A DNA stretch of 64,000 nucleotides from JAEUIT01 sp044220875 (lineage in GTDB: Bacteria; Planctomycetota; Phycisphaerae; Phycisphaerales; SM1A02), in NCBI GenBank assembly GCA_044220875.1, contig JBGAQH010000003.1, positions 496,001 through 560,000 on the forward strand, written 5' to 3'. Each line of letters begins with the position of its first letter. Within the stretch, counting starts at the first letter, position 1. Both the position numbers and the translations under genes were made by a program. Below the pieces are notes generated by a model, which saw only the letters and a list, made by a program, of their open reading frames with translations, was not told the origin of the DNA and made no database searches. Below, one piece after another: positions 35,574 through 44,422 of this stretch.

Positions 35574-36557
35574 ATGGCAGACTCCCACGGCATCGAGAAG
35601 GTCGTCATCATCGGCAGCGGACCGGCTGGATGGACCGCGGCCATCTACGCCGCACGGGCGAACCTCAATCCGCTCTGCGTGATTGGCGTGCCCGCCTCGA
35701 ATCCCGCTCCGGTGTTGCCGGGTGGACAGCTCATGCTGACCACCGAGGTGGAGAACTATCCCGGCTTCCCCGATGGGGTGACCGGGCCGGAGATGATGGA
35801 GCGCTTTCAGAAGCAGGCGGAGCGCTTCGGCACCCGCATCGTGGGCGACGACGTCGTGCGCTGCGACTTCTCGAAGCGCCCGTTCACGCTCTCGCTTGCC
35901 GAAGGCGAGACGATCAGGGCCCATTCGGTGATCATCGCGACGGGCGCCACCGCCAACTGGCTGGGGCTGCCCAACGAGCTTCGCCTGGCGATGGCCGGCG
36001 GAGGCGTCAGCGCCTGCGCGGTCTGCGACGGGGCGCTGCCGATCTTCCGCAACCAGCCGCTGGCGGTCGTCGGCGGTGGCGACACCGCGATGGAGGAGGC
36101 GAGCTACCTCACGAAGTTCGCGAGCAAGGTCTACGTCATCCATCGTCGCGACAGCTTCCGGGCGAGCAAGATGATGCAGGAGCGGATCCTGAACGCCCCG
36201 AACGCCGAGGTCCTCTGGAACAAGGGCGTCGTCGACGTGCTTGGCCAGGATCGGATCGAGGGCGTCGTCCTCGAGGACACCATCACCAAGCAACGCTCGA
36301 ACCTGAGCGTCAAGGGGCTCTTCATTGCGATCGGCCACTCGCCGGCGACGAAGTTCCTCGCGGGCGCGGGCGTCGAGCTCGATGCCAGCGGCTACGTGCA
36401 CCTTCGCCAGCGGAACTCCTACACGAATATCGAGGGAGTCTTCGCCGCGGGCGATGTCGCCGACAGCGTCTATCGGCAGGCGGTGAGCGCAGCGGGCATG
36501 GGCTGTCAGGCGGCGATCGACGCCGAGCGATGGCTCGCGTCAAGGGGCGTTCACTAA
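35574..36557 (+). CDS. trxB: Thioredoxin-disulfide reductase
   Basis: 327 aa, close to the family length of about 320. It transfers electrons from NADPH through FAD to thioredoxin. Seen: the FAD-binding VVIIGSGPAGWTAAIYAARA, GGQLMLTTEVENYPGFP, the redox-active C148-A-V-C151-D, the NADPH-binding VVGGGDTAMEEASYL, the HRRDSFRASKMM patch that selects NADPH, and GVFAAGDVAD at the C-terminus. All motifs are intact. It starts 3 bp after the upstream unknown gene, suggesting co-transcription. It converges with the M29-GNAT fusion gene. Confidence 0.96.
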   Translation: MADSHGIEKVVIIGSGPAGWTAAIYAARANLNPLCVIGVPASNPAPVLPGGQLMLTTEVENYPGFPDGVTGPEMMERFQKQAERFGTRIVGDDVVRCDFSKRPFTLSLAEGETIRAHSVIIATGATANWLGLPNELRLAMAGGGVSACAVCDGALPIFRNQPLAVVGGGDTAMEEASYLTKFASKVYVIHRRDSFRASKMMQERILNAPNAEVLWNKGVVDVLGQDRIEGVVLEDTITKQRSNLSVKGLFIAIGHSPATKFLAGAGVELDASGYVHLRQRNSYTNIEGVFAAGDVADSVYRQAVSAAGMGCQAAIDAERWLASRGVH

Positions 36558-36595
36558 CGCGTCGCGCGCGGCCCGGACGGCCGCGGCCGCGGCGA

Positions 36596-38725
36596 TCATC
36601 CGAGAATGCCCGTGCCCCAGCGGGCCCCGTCGAGGGGCACGCAGCGGACGCGATCCGACGCGGCGTGGGGCTCGAGGGCGGCGCGAATCCGGTCCTCCCC
36701 GATGCCGTCAAGGAGCACCGTGAGTCGGCGAAGTCCCGGGATCAGAAGATCGCCAAGTCGCTCGAGCGCCGTCGTCGGCGTGACGAGGGCGATGCCGACC
36801 GGCTGGCGACGGTCGTCGATCGCGATGAGCGGTGAGCGCTCGAGGAGACGCCGGCCGGCCTCGGTGTCGAGCCGCACCGCGACGCGGTAGCAGGGGGCGT
36901 GCGCGGGCAGGGTCAGCGTCGGGTTCCATTTCGCCTTGAAGGCGAGCACGCCGTCGCGAAGGAATGGCAGGCTCCCGCCGAAGCCCAGGATCGTGGCCCC
37001 GAGCTCGACGGCCCGCAGGGCGCCGAAGACATACGTTGCGGCGAGGGCCCGCGCCTTCCGCAGCGACTGGTCGCCGTGAAGGAGCCCGGACTGAATCAGG
37101 GCGGCGCGTGCGCCGTCGCAGCGAAGGATGGTGGCGGCGATCGGCACGCCGTCGCGCAGGACCTCGAGGAGCTCGGCCGAGCCGACGTGCGCGGCGAGTT
37201 CGCCGCGCGATGCGAATCCGGCGAGCGAGCCATAGCGCTCGCGGAGTTGGGGCACGTAGTAGTCGTCGTAGAAGCGGTTGAGCGCCGCGTCGTCGAGCGG
37301 TCGCGAGCGCGGGGCCAGCCGTTCCTTCCGCATCACGCGAAGGTCGTTGGCGGCATTCGAGCCGGCCTTCAGCCCATCGAGCCCACGGGCGCGGATCGCA
37401 TCGAGGGGAAGCTCCTGCTGGATGAGCCCCGGCACGGCGACCGTGGATGAGCGGAGTCCCTCGGCCGCGAGGCGTGCGCCGTCGAGGGAGCAGACGAGGA
37501 GGTCGGCGCCGGCCGTCGTCCCGCGAAGGAACCCAAGCGGGGCCCTGCCGTGCGTGACCTGGCCCAGCGCCCGTCCGCAGAGCCGGGCGAGCCACGCGCC
37601 CTCGTGGCAGCAGGAGCCGACCACGTCGAGGCGTCCGGCCTCGGTGTCGAATCGCCGCACCGGCAGCGGGCGAACGAGCGAAGCGATCGGACGCATCAGA
37701 CCGTCGAAACGCGCCGCGCGCGGGGCGATCTTCACGCGATGGGCTGGGGCAGGCGTCAGGTGGCCGCGGTCAATGACCGGATAGCCGTCGACGTAGAGCG
37801 TCGCGTCGGAGGCGACGACGGCGATCGGATGTTCGTCCGTGCCGAAGGTGAGCGACACGGCGCCGGCGACGCGCCGCGCCTCGTCGAGGTCGCCGTCGAA
37901 TCGGGCGTGCGGGAGGAACCCGATCGAGATCTCCTCGATGCGTCGGGGTCGGGCGAAGGAGCTCGCGAGCGGCCCATCGGCGGCGACGACCAGGCCTCGC
38001 TCGATGGTCAGCTCGAGCGGAGGACCTTTATGAAGGTCGATGCCGGGCTCGGCGATGCGAGCCTGGGCGACGAAGCGGCCGCTCATTGAGCTGCCGCGCC
38101 CGAGGAAGGAGATGAGTCCCGGCGGCGCCGTGCGCTGGCAGCGCACGGCGGGAATCGGGGGCGGATCGACGAGCGAGCCGCACTCGAGGCCCAGCGCGCG
38201 GCGGAGCCGCTGCGTCCCCGAGCGCGGATCGAGGTCCAGGGTGAATCGCGCCCGCCCCTCGCCGGTGACGATCGTGATTCGCGTTGCGAGCGCGAGCCGG
38301 GCGACAAGCGCCTCGTGGGCGGATCGCACCTCGGCCAGCCGCAGCGGCGCGATGACCCGCGCGGCGAAGGCGTCGGAGATGCCCGCGAGACTGAGCGCCC
38401 GTCCGCCGCAGGCGATGAAGCGCCGCACGGGATCGCTGGCGATCAGCGTCGGCGCCGCGAGTTCGATGAGCGCGTCCGGCCAGAGACCGCTCAGCTCGGC
38501 CTCGAGGCGAGCGATCGACTCATGTTCTCCGCGCGCCGGGAGCGCGATGATCCGCAGTGGCGTGCCGCGTGCCTCCAGCGCGGCGCGGAGCGCGGCGCGG
38601 AAGGGGGAGCGCGATTGCTCCCGGTCGACCACCGCGACGCGCTCCTCGGCGTTCAGGCCCAGCAGCGAATCGAGGACGACGTGGGCGGCACCCGCGAGGA
38701 TGTCGGTCGAAGCGGCGGTCAGCAC
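36596..38725 (-). CDS. Fusion of an M29-aminopeptidase-like domain with a GNAT/FemAB-like acyltransferase domain
   Basis: About 709 aa from a GTG at 38725; the frame is open upstream, but no ATG is present and no Shine-Dalgarno sequence is clear, so the start is uncertain. Residues about 1-360 resemble M29 (AmpS/AmpT-like) aminopeptidases: AHVVLDSLLGLNAEERVAVV, the RRFIACGGRALSLAGIS region, TIVTGEGRARFTLDL, then LELTIERGLVVAADGP and EEISIGFLPHARF. Several metal ligands look lost: the usual 'GT-x-H' reads VSLTFGTDEHP. From about 390 to the end the chain resembles GNAT-type (BioF2/FemAB) proteins: FYDDYYVPQLRERYGSLAGF, VLRDGVPIAATILRCDGARA, and ATYVFGALRAVELGATILGF followed by FKAKWNPTL. One uninterrupted frame covers both parts. 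Convergent with trxB. Confidence 0.7.
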   Translation of the reverse strand: MLTAASTDILAGAAHVVLDSLLGLNAEERVAVVDREQSRSPFRAALRAALEARGTPLRIIALPARGEHESIARLEAELSGLWPDALIELAAPTLIASDPVRRFIACGGRALSLAGISDAFAARVIAPLRLAEVRSAHEALVARLALATRITIVTGEGRARFTLDLDPRSGTQRLRRALGLECGSLVDPPPIPAVRCQRTAPPGLISFLGRGSSMSGRFVAQARIAEPGIDLHKGPPLELTIERGLVVAADGPLASSFARPRRIEEISIGFLPHARFDGDLDEARRVAGAVSLTFGTDEHPIAVVASDATLYVDGYPVIDRGHLTPAPAHRVKIAPRAARFDGLMRPIASLVRPLPVRRFDTEAGRLDVVGSCCHEGAWLARLCGRALGQVTHGRAPLGFLRGTTAGADLLVCSLDGARLAAEGLRSSTVAVPGLIQQELPLDAIRARGLDGLKAGSNAANDLRVMRKERLAPRSRPLDDAALNRFYDDYYVPQLRERYGSLAGFASRGELAAHVGSAELLEVLRDGVPIAATILRCDGARAALIQSGLLHGDQSLRKARALAATYVFGALRAVELGATILGFGGSLPFLRDGVLAFKAKWNPTLTLPAHAPCYRVAVRLDTEAGRRLLERSPLIAIDDRRQPVGIALVTPTTALERLGDLLIPGLRRLTVLLDGIGEDRIRAALEPHAASDRVRCVPLDGARWGTGILG

Positions 38726-39026
38726 GGATCGGTAGATCGGACATTCGCCCGCGGCGCTTCGCTCGGGTTTTCCGCCGTCGCGGGTTGGCCCTGGCGGGGC
38801 CTCGGCCAGACCGCGCGTGCGGCGCAATCCGTGTCGCTTCGCACCGCAGGTCGGTCGCGTCGTGCGGACGGCGCGATGTGCAGCGGACGTGCGGCGCGCA
38901 ATGGGCTGGGGAATGGGGCGCGGAGCCGGCAGCGTGAGCCGCTGCGGGGCTGGCGTCGGTTCTCGGGCTTCGCCCCCGACGGCGCGCGGCGTTGCCCCGA
39001 CCGCCGCGGGCCGAGAGGTCAGGGAT
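38726..39026. other. 301-bp intergenic region, nothing recognised
   Basis: High-GC spacer between two minus-strand genes (sdhA ends at 39027 and the fusion gene starts near 38725). I see no palindrome, terminator or plausible small gene. Open frames here are Arg/Ala/Gly-rich shadows. Confidence 0.5.
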
Positions 39027-40874
39027 TCAGGAGTTCAGGCCCGACTTCGTGTAGTTGCGGAGCCGTGGCTTCGACAGGCCGGTCTGGACGTCCTCGTAGG
39101 AGAGCTCCGGCCGGCCGGTCTTCGCGTTGAACTTCGCGACGGTCGTCTTGAGGAACTTCTCGTCATCGCGCTTCTCGTAGTCCGAGCGGTAGTGGCTGCC
39201 GCGCGATTCCTTGCGGGCGATGCCGCCCTCGATGATCGCGTCGGCGAGCAGCACCATGTCCTGCACCGCTCGGGCGTAGGAGAGATTCTGGTTCGTCCAG
39301 AGTCCCGTGTCGCTGAGGCGGATGCGGGCGCAGCGGTCGCGGAGCTCGGCGAGCTTCGCCCGGGCCTGCAGCAGCCGCGACTCCTCCTTCACCACGGTCG
39401 AGGCCTCGGTCATCTCGTCGCCGAGTTCCTTGCCGATCTGATAGGGATTCTCGTTGCCGCCGCCGCGGATGAGCTGCTCCTGACGCCGCTCGTCGGCGGC
39501 GGCGCTCGACTCGAAGAGCGTCGCCGCGGCGTCGGCCGCGCCGCTCTTTCGGTCGCGCACGTGGTTGGCCACGCTCACGCCGCAGAAGAGCCCGTCGAAG
39601 ATGCAGGAGAGCAGGGCATTGGCGCCGAGCCGGTTGGCGCCGTGGTACTGGTAGTTGACCTCGCCGAAGGCGTAGAGCCCGGCGATGTTGGTCATCATGT
39701 TGTTTGCGGCCCCGAGCTTCATCCCCTTGAGGTCATCCTTCGCCGTGTAGACGGTATAGAGCCCGCCCATCGAGTAGTGGACGCCGGGGAAGATCTTCAT
39801 CGGAAGCTCAGCCGGGTCGTCGCCGACGAACTTCCGGTAGATCTCGATGATGCCGCCGAGCTTCCGCTCGAGGTACTCGCGGCCGAGGTGGGTGAGGTCG
39901 AGGTAGACCTGCCGTTCGCCGCCGACGCCGAGGCCATCCTTGACGCAGACGTTGAAGATCTCGCGCGTCGCGATGTCGCGCGGCACGAGGTTGCCGTACG
40001 CGGGATATCGCTCCTCGAGGAAGTAGTAGCGCTCGGCCTCGGGGATCTGCCGAGGATCGCGCGTGTCGCCCTTCTTCCTCGGCACCCAGACGCGACCGCC
40101 CTCGCCGCGGGCGGATTCGCTCATGAGGCGAAGCTTGTCGGCGCCGGGGATCGCGGTCGGGTGGACCTGGATGAACTCGCCGTTGCCGTACCAGGCGCCC
40201 GCCTGATAGCAGCGGCTCGCCGCGGCGCCGGTGCACATCACCGAATTCGTGCTCTTGCCGAAGATGAGGCCGCAGCCGCCGGTGGCCATCACCACCGCGT
40301 CGCCGCGGAAGGAGCGGATCTGCATCGTGCGCAGGTCCTGGGCGACGATCCCCTGGCAGACGCCGTCGGCGTCGATGATCGGGCGCAGGAACTCCCAGTG
40401 CTCGTACTTGGTGACCTTGCCCTCGGCCTCCGCGCGTCGGGTCTGCTCATCGAGCGCGTATATGAGCTGCTGGCCGGTGGTCGCGCCGGCGAAGTGCGTG
40501 CGCTTGTACAGCGAACCGCCGAAAAGTCTGAGGTCGCGCTGGCCCTCCGGGGTTCGGTTGAAGGGCACGCCCATGCGATCGAGCAGGTCGATGATCTTCG
40601 GGGCCCAGTAGGCCATCTCGTAGACGGGAGGCTGGTTGGCGAGGAAGTCGCCGCCGTAGACGCTCTCGTCGAAGTGCTCGTGCTCGGAGTAGCCCTGCTG
40701 TCGAGCGACCTCGTTGCAGGCGTTGATGCCGCCCTGGGCGCACACCGAGTGGGAGCGCTTCACGGGGACCATCGAAAAGAGGTCCACCGGGATGCCGGCC
40801 TCAGCGATGCGAACGCTGGCTGCAAGACCGGCGAGACCTCCGCCGACCACGATGACTCGTCGCTTGGGATTCAT
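39027..40874 (-). CDS. sdhA: Succinate dehydrogenase / fumarate reductase flavoprotein subunit
   Basis: 615 aa. It oxidises succinate to fumarate with covalently bound FAD. Seen: the Rossmann motif RVIVVGGGLAGLAASVRIAE, the FAD-linking region KRSHSVCAQGGINA with its His, HFAGATTGQQLIYALDEQ, the catalytic-domain segments VMATGGCGLIFGKSTNSVM and VHPTAIPGADKLRLMSESAR, RKKGDTRDPRQIP, HYSMGGLYTVYTA and GANRLGANALLSCIFDGLFC. The sequence style (HPTAIPGADKL; one-heme-type membrane subunit next door) fits the B. subtilis/epsilonproteobacterial type. It lies 51 bp downstream of sdhC on the minus strand. The expected iron-sulphur subunit gene sdhB is not adjacent. Confidence 0.95.
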   Translation of the reverse strand: MNPKRRVIVVGGGLAGLAASVRIAEAGIPVDLFSMVPVKRSHSVCAQGGINACNEVARQQGYSEHEHFDESVYGGDFLANQPPVYEMAYWAPKIIDLLDRMGVPFNRTPEGQRDLRLFGGSLYKRTHFAGATTGQQLIYALDEQTRRAEAEGKVTKYEHWEFLRPIIDADGVCQGIVAQDLRTMQIRSFRGDAVVMATGGCGLIFGKSTNSVMCTGAAASRCYQAGAWYGNGEFIQVHPTAIPGADKLRLMSESARGEGGRVWVPRKKGDTRDPRQIPEAERYYFLEERYPAYGNLVPRDIATREIFNVCVKDGLGVGGERQVYLDLTHLGREYLERKLGGIIEIYRKFVGDDPAELPMKIFPGVHYSMGGLYTVYTAKDDLKGMKLGAANNMMTNIAGLYAFGEVNYQYHGANRLGANALLSCIFDGLFCGVSVANHVRDRKSGAADAAATLFESSAAADERRQEQLIRGGGNENPYQIGKELGDEMTEASTVVKEESRLLQARAKLAELRDRCARIRLSDTGLWTNQNLSYARAVQDMVLLADAIIEGGIARKESRGSHYRSDYEKRDDEKFLKTTVAKFNAKTGRPELSYEDVQTGLSKPRLRNYTKSGLNS

Positions 40875-40925
40875 GTCGTCTCGTTCTTCTGAGCGTCTGG
40901 GGTGGTGGATCGTCGGGCAACGCGG

Positions 40926-41732
40926 TCAGTGTGCGGCCAGCTTTTGCGCGGCAAGCTCGTGCTCGACCGCCTTGGCCTTCTCGACGTTGAGGGTCGAGAA
41001 GCCGACAACGGCGGCAACGGCCGCGGACGCCAGGGCAAGGCCCACGGCGGTGCAGACATAGCCCCATCGCCGCTGGGCCGGAACGCTGACGGTCAGGCCC
41101 CAGGTGATGGCTGCGGTCCAAAGTCCGTTGGCGAAGTGGAAGACGATGGCGAGGACGCCGAGCAGGTAGAAACCGGCGATCAGCAGGCCGGTCGAGCCGT
41201 TCTGGAAGTGGGCGGCGGTCGTGGACGATGCGGCGTGGCCATCGAAGGAGGGCATGATGCCGCCGAACTCGATGCCGAAGCGCAGGCTCAGGACGTGCAT
41301 CACGACGAAGATGAAGGCCACGTACCCCGTCAGGCGCTGCAGTCCGTAGCGGACGTTGCCCTGGTACTTGTAGCGATCGAGATTCGGCCGTCCGGAGCGG
41401 GCGAAGTGGATCCCCAACAGGGCGTGGAAGAGGATCGGGATCCACAGCACGAAGGCCTCGATGAAGACGAGGGCCGGGAGGGAGTGGATGAAATCCACCT
41501 CGTGCTGGAAGGTCGCGACGCCCGCGCCGCCCTCGGGGAGAGCGTGGTACTTGGGGGCGTTCACCACCGCTCCCCACAGGATCGACGAATTCGTCGTGAG
41601 GTGTGGGATGAGGAACGCGCCGACCGGGGCAACGCCGCTCAGCGAGTGAAGGCGACGGAGAAGGTGGTAGTGACGATCGAAAAAGCTCTGGTGCGGAGTT
41701 CCCGCAGCAGTGCCGGCTTCGGAAGCGGACAT
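40926..41732 (-). CDS. sdhC: Succinate dehydrogenase cytochrome b subunit (SdhC, b558 type)
   Basis: 268 aa with five hydrophobic spans (near residues 30-45, 85-105, 125-145, 175-200 and 225-245), matching the single-subunit diheme cytochrome b of B. subtilis-type complex II. Histidines sit in the helices, e.g. RRLHSLSGVAPVGAFLIPHL, LFHALLGIHF and VVMHVLSLRFG, and IVFHFANGLWTAAI; these are the likely heme ligands. It anchors SdhA/SdhB to the membrane and passes electrons to quinone. The gene precedes sdhA in the usual C-A order. The C-terminal tail (EHELAAQKLAAH) is polar. Confidence 0.92.
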   Translation of the reverse strand: MSASEAGTAAGTPHQSFFDRHYHLLRRLHSLSGVAPVGAFLIPHLTTNSSILWGAVVNAPKYHALPEGGAGVATFQHEVDFIHSLPALVFIEAFVLWIPILFHALLGIHFARSGRPNLDRYKYQGNVRYGLQRLTGYVAFIFVVMHVLSLRFGIEFGGIMPSFDGHAASSTTAAHFQNGSTGLLIAGFYLLGVLAIVFHFANGLWTAAITWGLTVSVPAQRRWGYVCTAVGLALASAAVAAVVGFSTLNVEKAKAVEHELAAQKLAAH

Positions 41733-41861
41733 GCGAATGTGGCCTCAGGGCTCAGCGAGAACGGGTCGTGGCGGTGGCCACGCTCCGCGCCGTCGATGAG
41801 GCGTGAAGTATAGAGGCAGTCCGAGCGTCACGGGTCGAGCGCAGGCCCCGGTGAGGAGTCC

Positions 41862-42410
41862 TCAGGGCATCTCGATGAGCGGCTTCTTCGGACCACCGCC
41901 TGAAGGTCCGGGGCCGCCGCCCCGACTGTCGAGGGGGCCATCGATGCGGCCGGCAATGGTCGCAGGTCCGGCGGCCGTCGCCATGCCCGCCGCTCCCCGT
42001 GTCTGCATCTGCTGGGCGACGACGGTCGCGAGTTGCATGAAGCGAGCTCGAAGCTGGCTCAGCACCGTCTTCAGGTCCTCTGCCTCGTCCGCGGCGAGGT
42101 TGCCCTTGGTCTTCTCCTCGAGCACACCGAGGAGGTCGATCGCGAATCGGCTGCCCGGAAGGTCGACGATCATGCGGCCCTGCTCGTCGCCGTAGGCGCC
42201 GAGTCCCATGAGGGCCTGCGAGACGAGGACGCCGACAAGTCCCTTGAAGTCGGCGGGGGGAAACTCCTCCGCGCCGGCCGGGCCGCGCTGCGTCTCGCGC
42301 TCGGCCTCCCGTTGTGCCAGCCGTTCCTTCTCGGCTTGGGCCTGCGCTTTCCAATCGCTGTCGATATGGAGCTTCGGAGTCGGGGCGTTGGGATCGGACG
42401 AGCTGGACAT
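41862..42410 (-). CDS. DUF1844 domain protein
   Basis: 182 aa from ATG 42410. A charged N-terminal helix (WKAQAQAEKERLAQREAERE) is followed by the conserved DUF1844 core: FPPADFKGLVGVLVSQALMG, LGAYGDEQGRMIVDLPGSRF, AIDLLGVLEEKTKGNLAADE and EAEDLKTVLSQLRARFMQLA. DUF1844 proteins are short helical proteins of unknown function found widely in Planctomycetota and other bacteria. The C-terminal third is Gly/Pro-rich and low in complexity. Its promoter region (42411-42457) is shared with the divergent lipoprotein gene: TATACT on the minus strand (complement of 42419-42424) lies 8 nt before the ATG. Confidence 0.85.
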   Translation of the reverse strand: MSSSSDPNAPTPKLHIDSDWKAQAQAEKERLAQREAERETQRGPAGAEEFPPADFKGLVGVLVSQALMGLGAYGDEQGRMIVDLPGSRFAIDLLGVLEEKTKGNLAADEAEDLKTVLSQLRARFMQLATVVAQQMQTRGAAGMATAAGPATIAGRIDGPLDSRGGGPGPSGGGPKKPLIEMP

Positions 42411-42457
42411 GGTTTCCCAGTATACGGGGCTCGCATCCCGGTACACTCCGCCGCGCG

Positions 42458-43867
42458 ATGCCTTTCACCGATCGAGCCCATGCCGTTCCGTCGCGACCTG
42501 TTGCACGATGGCACGCCCCGGACGCCTGGGCCCTTGTCGCCCTCTCCGGCGCGACGATGATCGCCCTCGGCGGATGTGCGGGATTCGGGCTCGACGAGAG
42601 CGCATCGCGAAGCGTTTCGCTCACCGAGTTCTCGAAGCCGGCGCCGGAGGGAATGATCCTTGGGCGCACGCCGGCGACTACCCCTGCCGCACGGCAGGCC
42701 GCCGTCGGTGAGGCCGACCTCGCCGGCGACGATCCGCCCGCGGAGACGGCCCCCCGCACGGTGATGCAGAAGCCGCCGACCGTCGCCGGAGGCGCCGCGG
42801 GACCGCAGCGAGGCGCGACTGCCGAGCCTTCGAAGTCGCCTCCGTCCAAGCCGGCGGCCTCGTCGGGAACCACGACCGATCCGGACGGATCGGAACGATG
42901 GCTTGTGGATGCGCTCGTCGGACAGATCAACGGCCGTCCGGTCTTCGCGGATGAGTTTCTTGAGCCGATCGCCGCCCGCCTGCAGGAGATTGCGAGAGGC
43001 GAGGATCGGGCCTTGGCACGCCGGCAGCTGATCAGCATCGTGCAGGAGCGGTTCCAGGACTGGGTGAACAGTGAGCTCATCATCAGCGAGGCCGAGAGCA
43101 ATCTCACGCCTGAGCAGCAGCAGGGGTTCTTCGGCTGGCTCAAGACCATGCAGGAGGGAACCATCGCCAGCTACGCGGGCAATCGCGAGGAGGCCCGCGA
43201 GGCGATGCGCGAGGACCTCGGCATGGACATCGACGAGTTCATGCGGCAACGGCGCGACGCGGCACTGGCCCAATACCTCCTGGACCGCAAGGTGAAGCCG
43301 CGCACGATCGTCGCCTGGCGCGACATCGAGCGCGAATATCGAAACCGCGAGGCGGAGTTCAATCCGCCGGCGAAGGTCTCGATCGGTCGACTCGCGCTCG
43401 ATGCGGTGCGCGACGCGGATCAGGTCGCCAAGGTCAAGGGATGGATCGCGGAGGGCAAGTCCTTCGTTGAGATCGCCGACGCCCTGAAGCTTGACAAGGG
43501 TGGCATCGTCGTGCGCGTGCCGCTGAAGGCGGGCGAGACGGCCGAGGCGGCGATCGAGGCAAGCGATGACATCGCACCGGCCGTGAAGGCGAAGCTGAAG
43601 GGCTTGGCCCCGGGCGTGCTGAGTTCGCCCATCGAGCGAGGCACCTCCCTCACCTGGCTCGCCGTTGTTGAGGTGAAGCAGGACGCGGGGCGATCGCTCT
43701 TCGATCCGAACGTGCAGATGCAGTTGCGCAAGGAGATCGACGGCATCCGCTCGGTGGTGGAGCGGGGCCGGTACATCGGACGCCTCCGGAGCCGGTGGGT
43801 GTCGGACGACATCAACCGCATTGAGGAGCGGCTGTTGCTCATTGCGTTCGAGCGGTATTTTCGATAG
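42458..43867 (+). CDS. SurA/PpiC-like peptidyl-prolyl isomerase family lipoprotein
   Basis: 469 aa from ATG 42458. A signal with lipobox (MIALGGCAGFG, Cys34) predicts a lipoprotein. After a low-complexity linker (Ser/Thr/Pro/Ala, residues about 60-130) comes a SurA-N-like helical domain (INGRPVFADEFLEPIAARL, FQDWVNSELIISEAESNLTP, FMRQRRDAALAQYLLDRKV). Then comes a parvulin-like region (PPAKVSIGRLALDAVRDADQ, EGKSFVEIADALKLDKGG, APGVLSSPIERGTSLTWLAV). The C-terminus is a helix. Proteins of this layout act as periplasmic chaperones or isomerases for exported proteins; catalytic competence is not assured. A TACACT hexamer ends 10 nt before the ATG. It is divergent from DUF1844. Confidence 0.82.
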   Translation: MPFTDRAHAVPSRPVARWHAPDAWALVALSGATMIALGGCAGFGLDESASRSVSLTEFSKPAPEGMILGRTPATTPAARQAAVGEADLAGDDPPAETAPRTVMQKPPTVAGGAAGPQRGATAEPSKSPPSKPAASSGTTTDPDGSERWLVDALVGQINGRPVFADEFLEPIAARLQEIARGEDRALARRQLISIVQERFQDWVNSELIISEAESNLTPEQQQGFFGWLKTMQEGTIASYAGNREEAREAMREDLGMDIDEFMRQRRDAALAQYLLDRKVKPRTIVAWRDIEREYRNREAEFNPPAKVSIGRLALDAVRDADQVAKVKGWIAEGKSFVEIADALKLDKGGIVVRVPLKAGETAEAAIEASDDIAPAVKAKLKGLAPGVLSSPIERGTSLTWLAVVEVKQDAGRSLFDPNVQMQLRKEIDGIRSVVERGRYIGRLRSRWVSDDINRIEERLLLIAFERYFR

Positions 43868-43911
43868 TCGGCGCGCGGGCGCGTGACGGCCTGGGGGTGT
43901 TGGCATCGCGA

Positions 43912-44370
43912 TCATCGGAGCAGCCCCCTGCGCCGCGGCGCGGGAGCGTCCTCGACGGCCTGGCGGAAGTGGCGGGTGACGACGTCGCCGGCCGGCGCCG
44001 GACGCAGGAGGACGGTGATCACGTCAATGCGCGGAACGCGCCCCGCCCATCGGCGGTCGGCGGAGAGCGCAAGCGCAAGGCGTCGGAGGCATGCGGCCTT
44101 CGCGGCATCGACGTGGTGCACGGGGTCGATCGGACCGCCGCTCGACGACTTCACCTCGACGAGCACCGGAGCGCCCGCCTCATCGAGGCAGAGCAGGTCC
44201 CCCTCGTCATGGCCAAGGCGGACGTTGACGTCGAGGATGTCCCAGCCCAGTGACTCGCAGTGCCGCGCCGCGGCGCGCTCGCCGCGGTCGCGCGCGACGG
44301 GACGATGGGGCAGGAGCGAACGGAGGCATCGGAACATCGTGCGCGCGAGCGATCGCGGCCACGGTGGCAT
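43912..44370 (-). CDS. yraN: YraN/UPF0102-family putative endonuclease-like protein
   Basis: 152 aa from ATG 44370, which has GGAAG 9 nt upstream; the frame is open for 25 codons more from a TTG. YraN proteins share the archaeal Holliday junction resolvase-like restriction-endonuclease fold. The signature is clear: GERAAARHCESLGWDILDVN, the VRLGHDEGDLLCLDEAGAPV segment with the conserved Asp, VLVEVKSSSGG (Glu-x-Lys catalytic pair) and HVDAAKAACLRRLALALSAD. The function is unknown; the family is often near rnhB and rsmI. It follows sppA by 52 bp on the same strand, so the two may form a transcript. Confidence 0.88.
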   Translation of the reverse strand: MPPWPRSLARTMFRCLRSLLPHRPVARDRGERAAARHCESLGWDILDVNVRLGHDEGDLLCLDEAGAPVLVEVKSSSGGPIDPVHHVDAAKAACLRRLALALSADRRWAGRVPRIDVITVLLRPAPAGDVVTRHFRQAVEDAPAPRRRGLLR

Positions 44371-44422
44371 GATCGTGGTCTTCCTTCCGTGGGGTGTGCG
44401 TGCGCGCTCGAGCCGCGAGCGC

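Noticed and set aside
33927..36401. 824-aa minus-strand open frame
   Set aside because: It lies opposite a signal-bearing unknown gene and trxB, is Arg/Gly/Val/Asp-rich without any domain, and is explained by high GC in the third codon position of the real genes.
36596..38827. Extension of the M29-GNAT gene to the far upstream open end at 38827
   Set aside because: That codon is ATT, there is no Shine-Dalgarno site, and the first 34 residues are low-complexity; a GTG at 38725 fits the domain start better.
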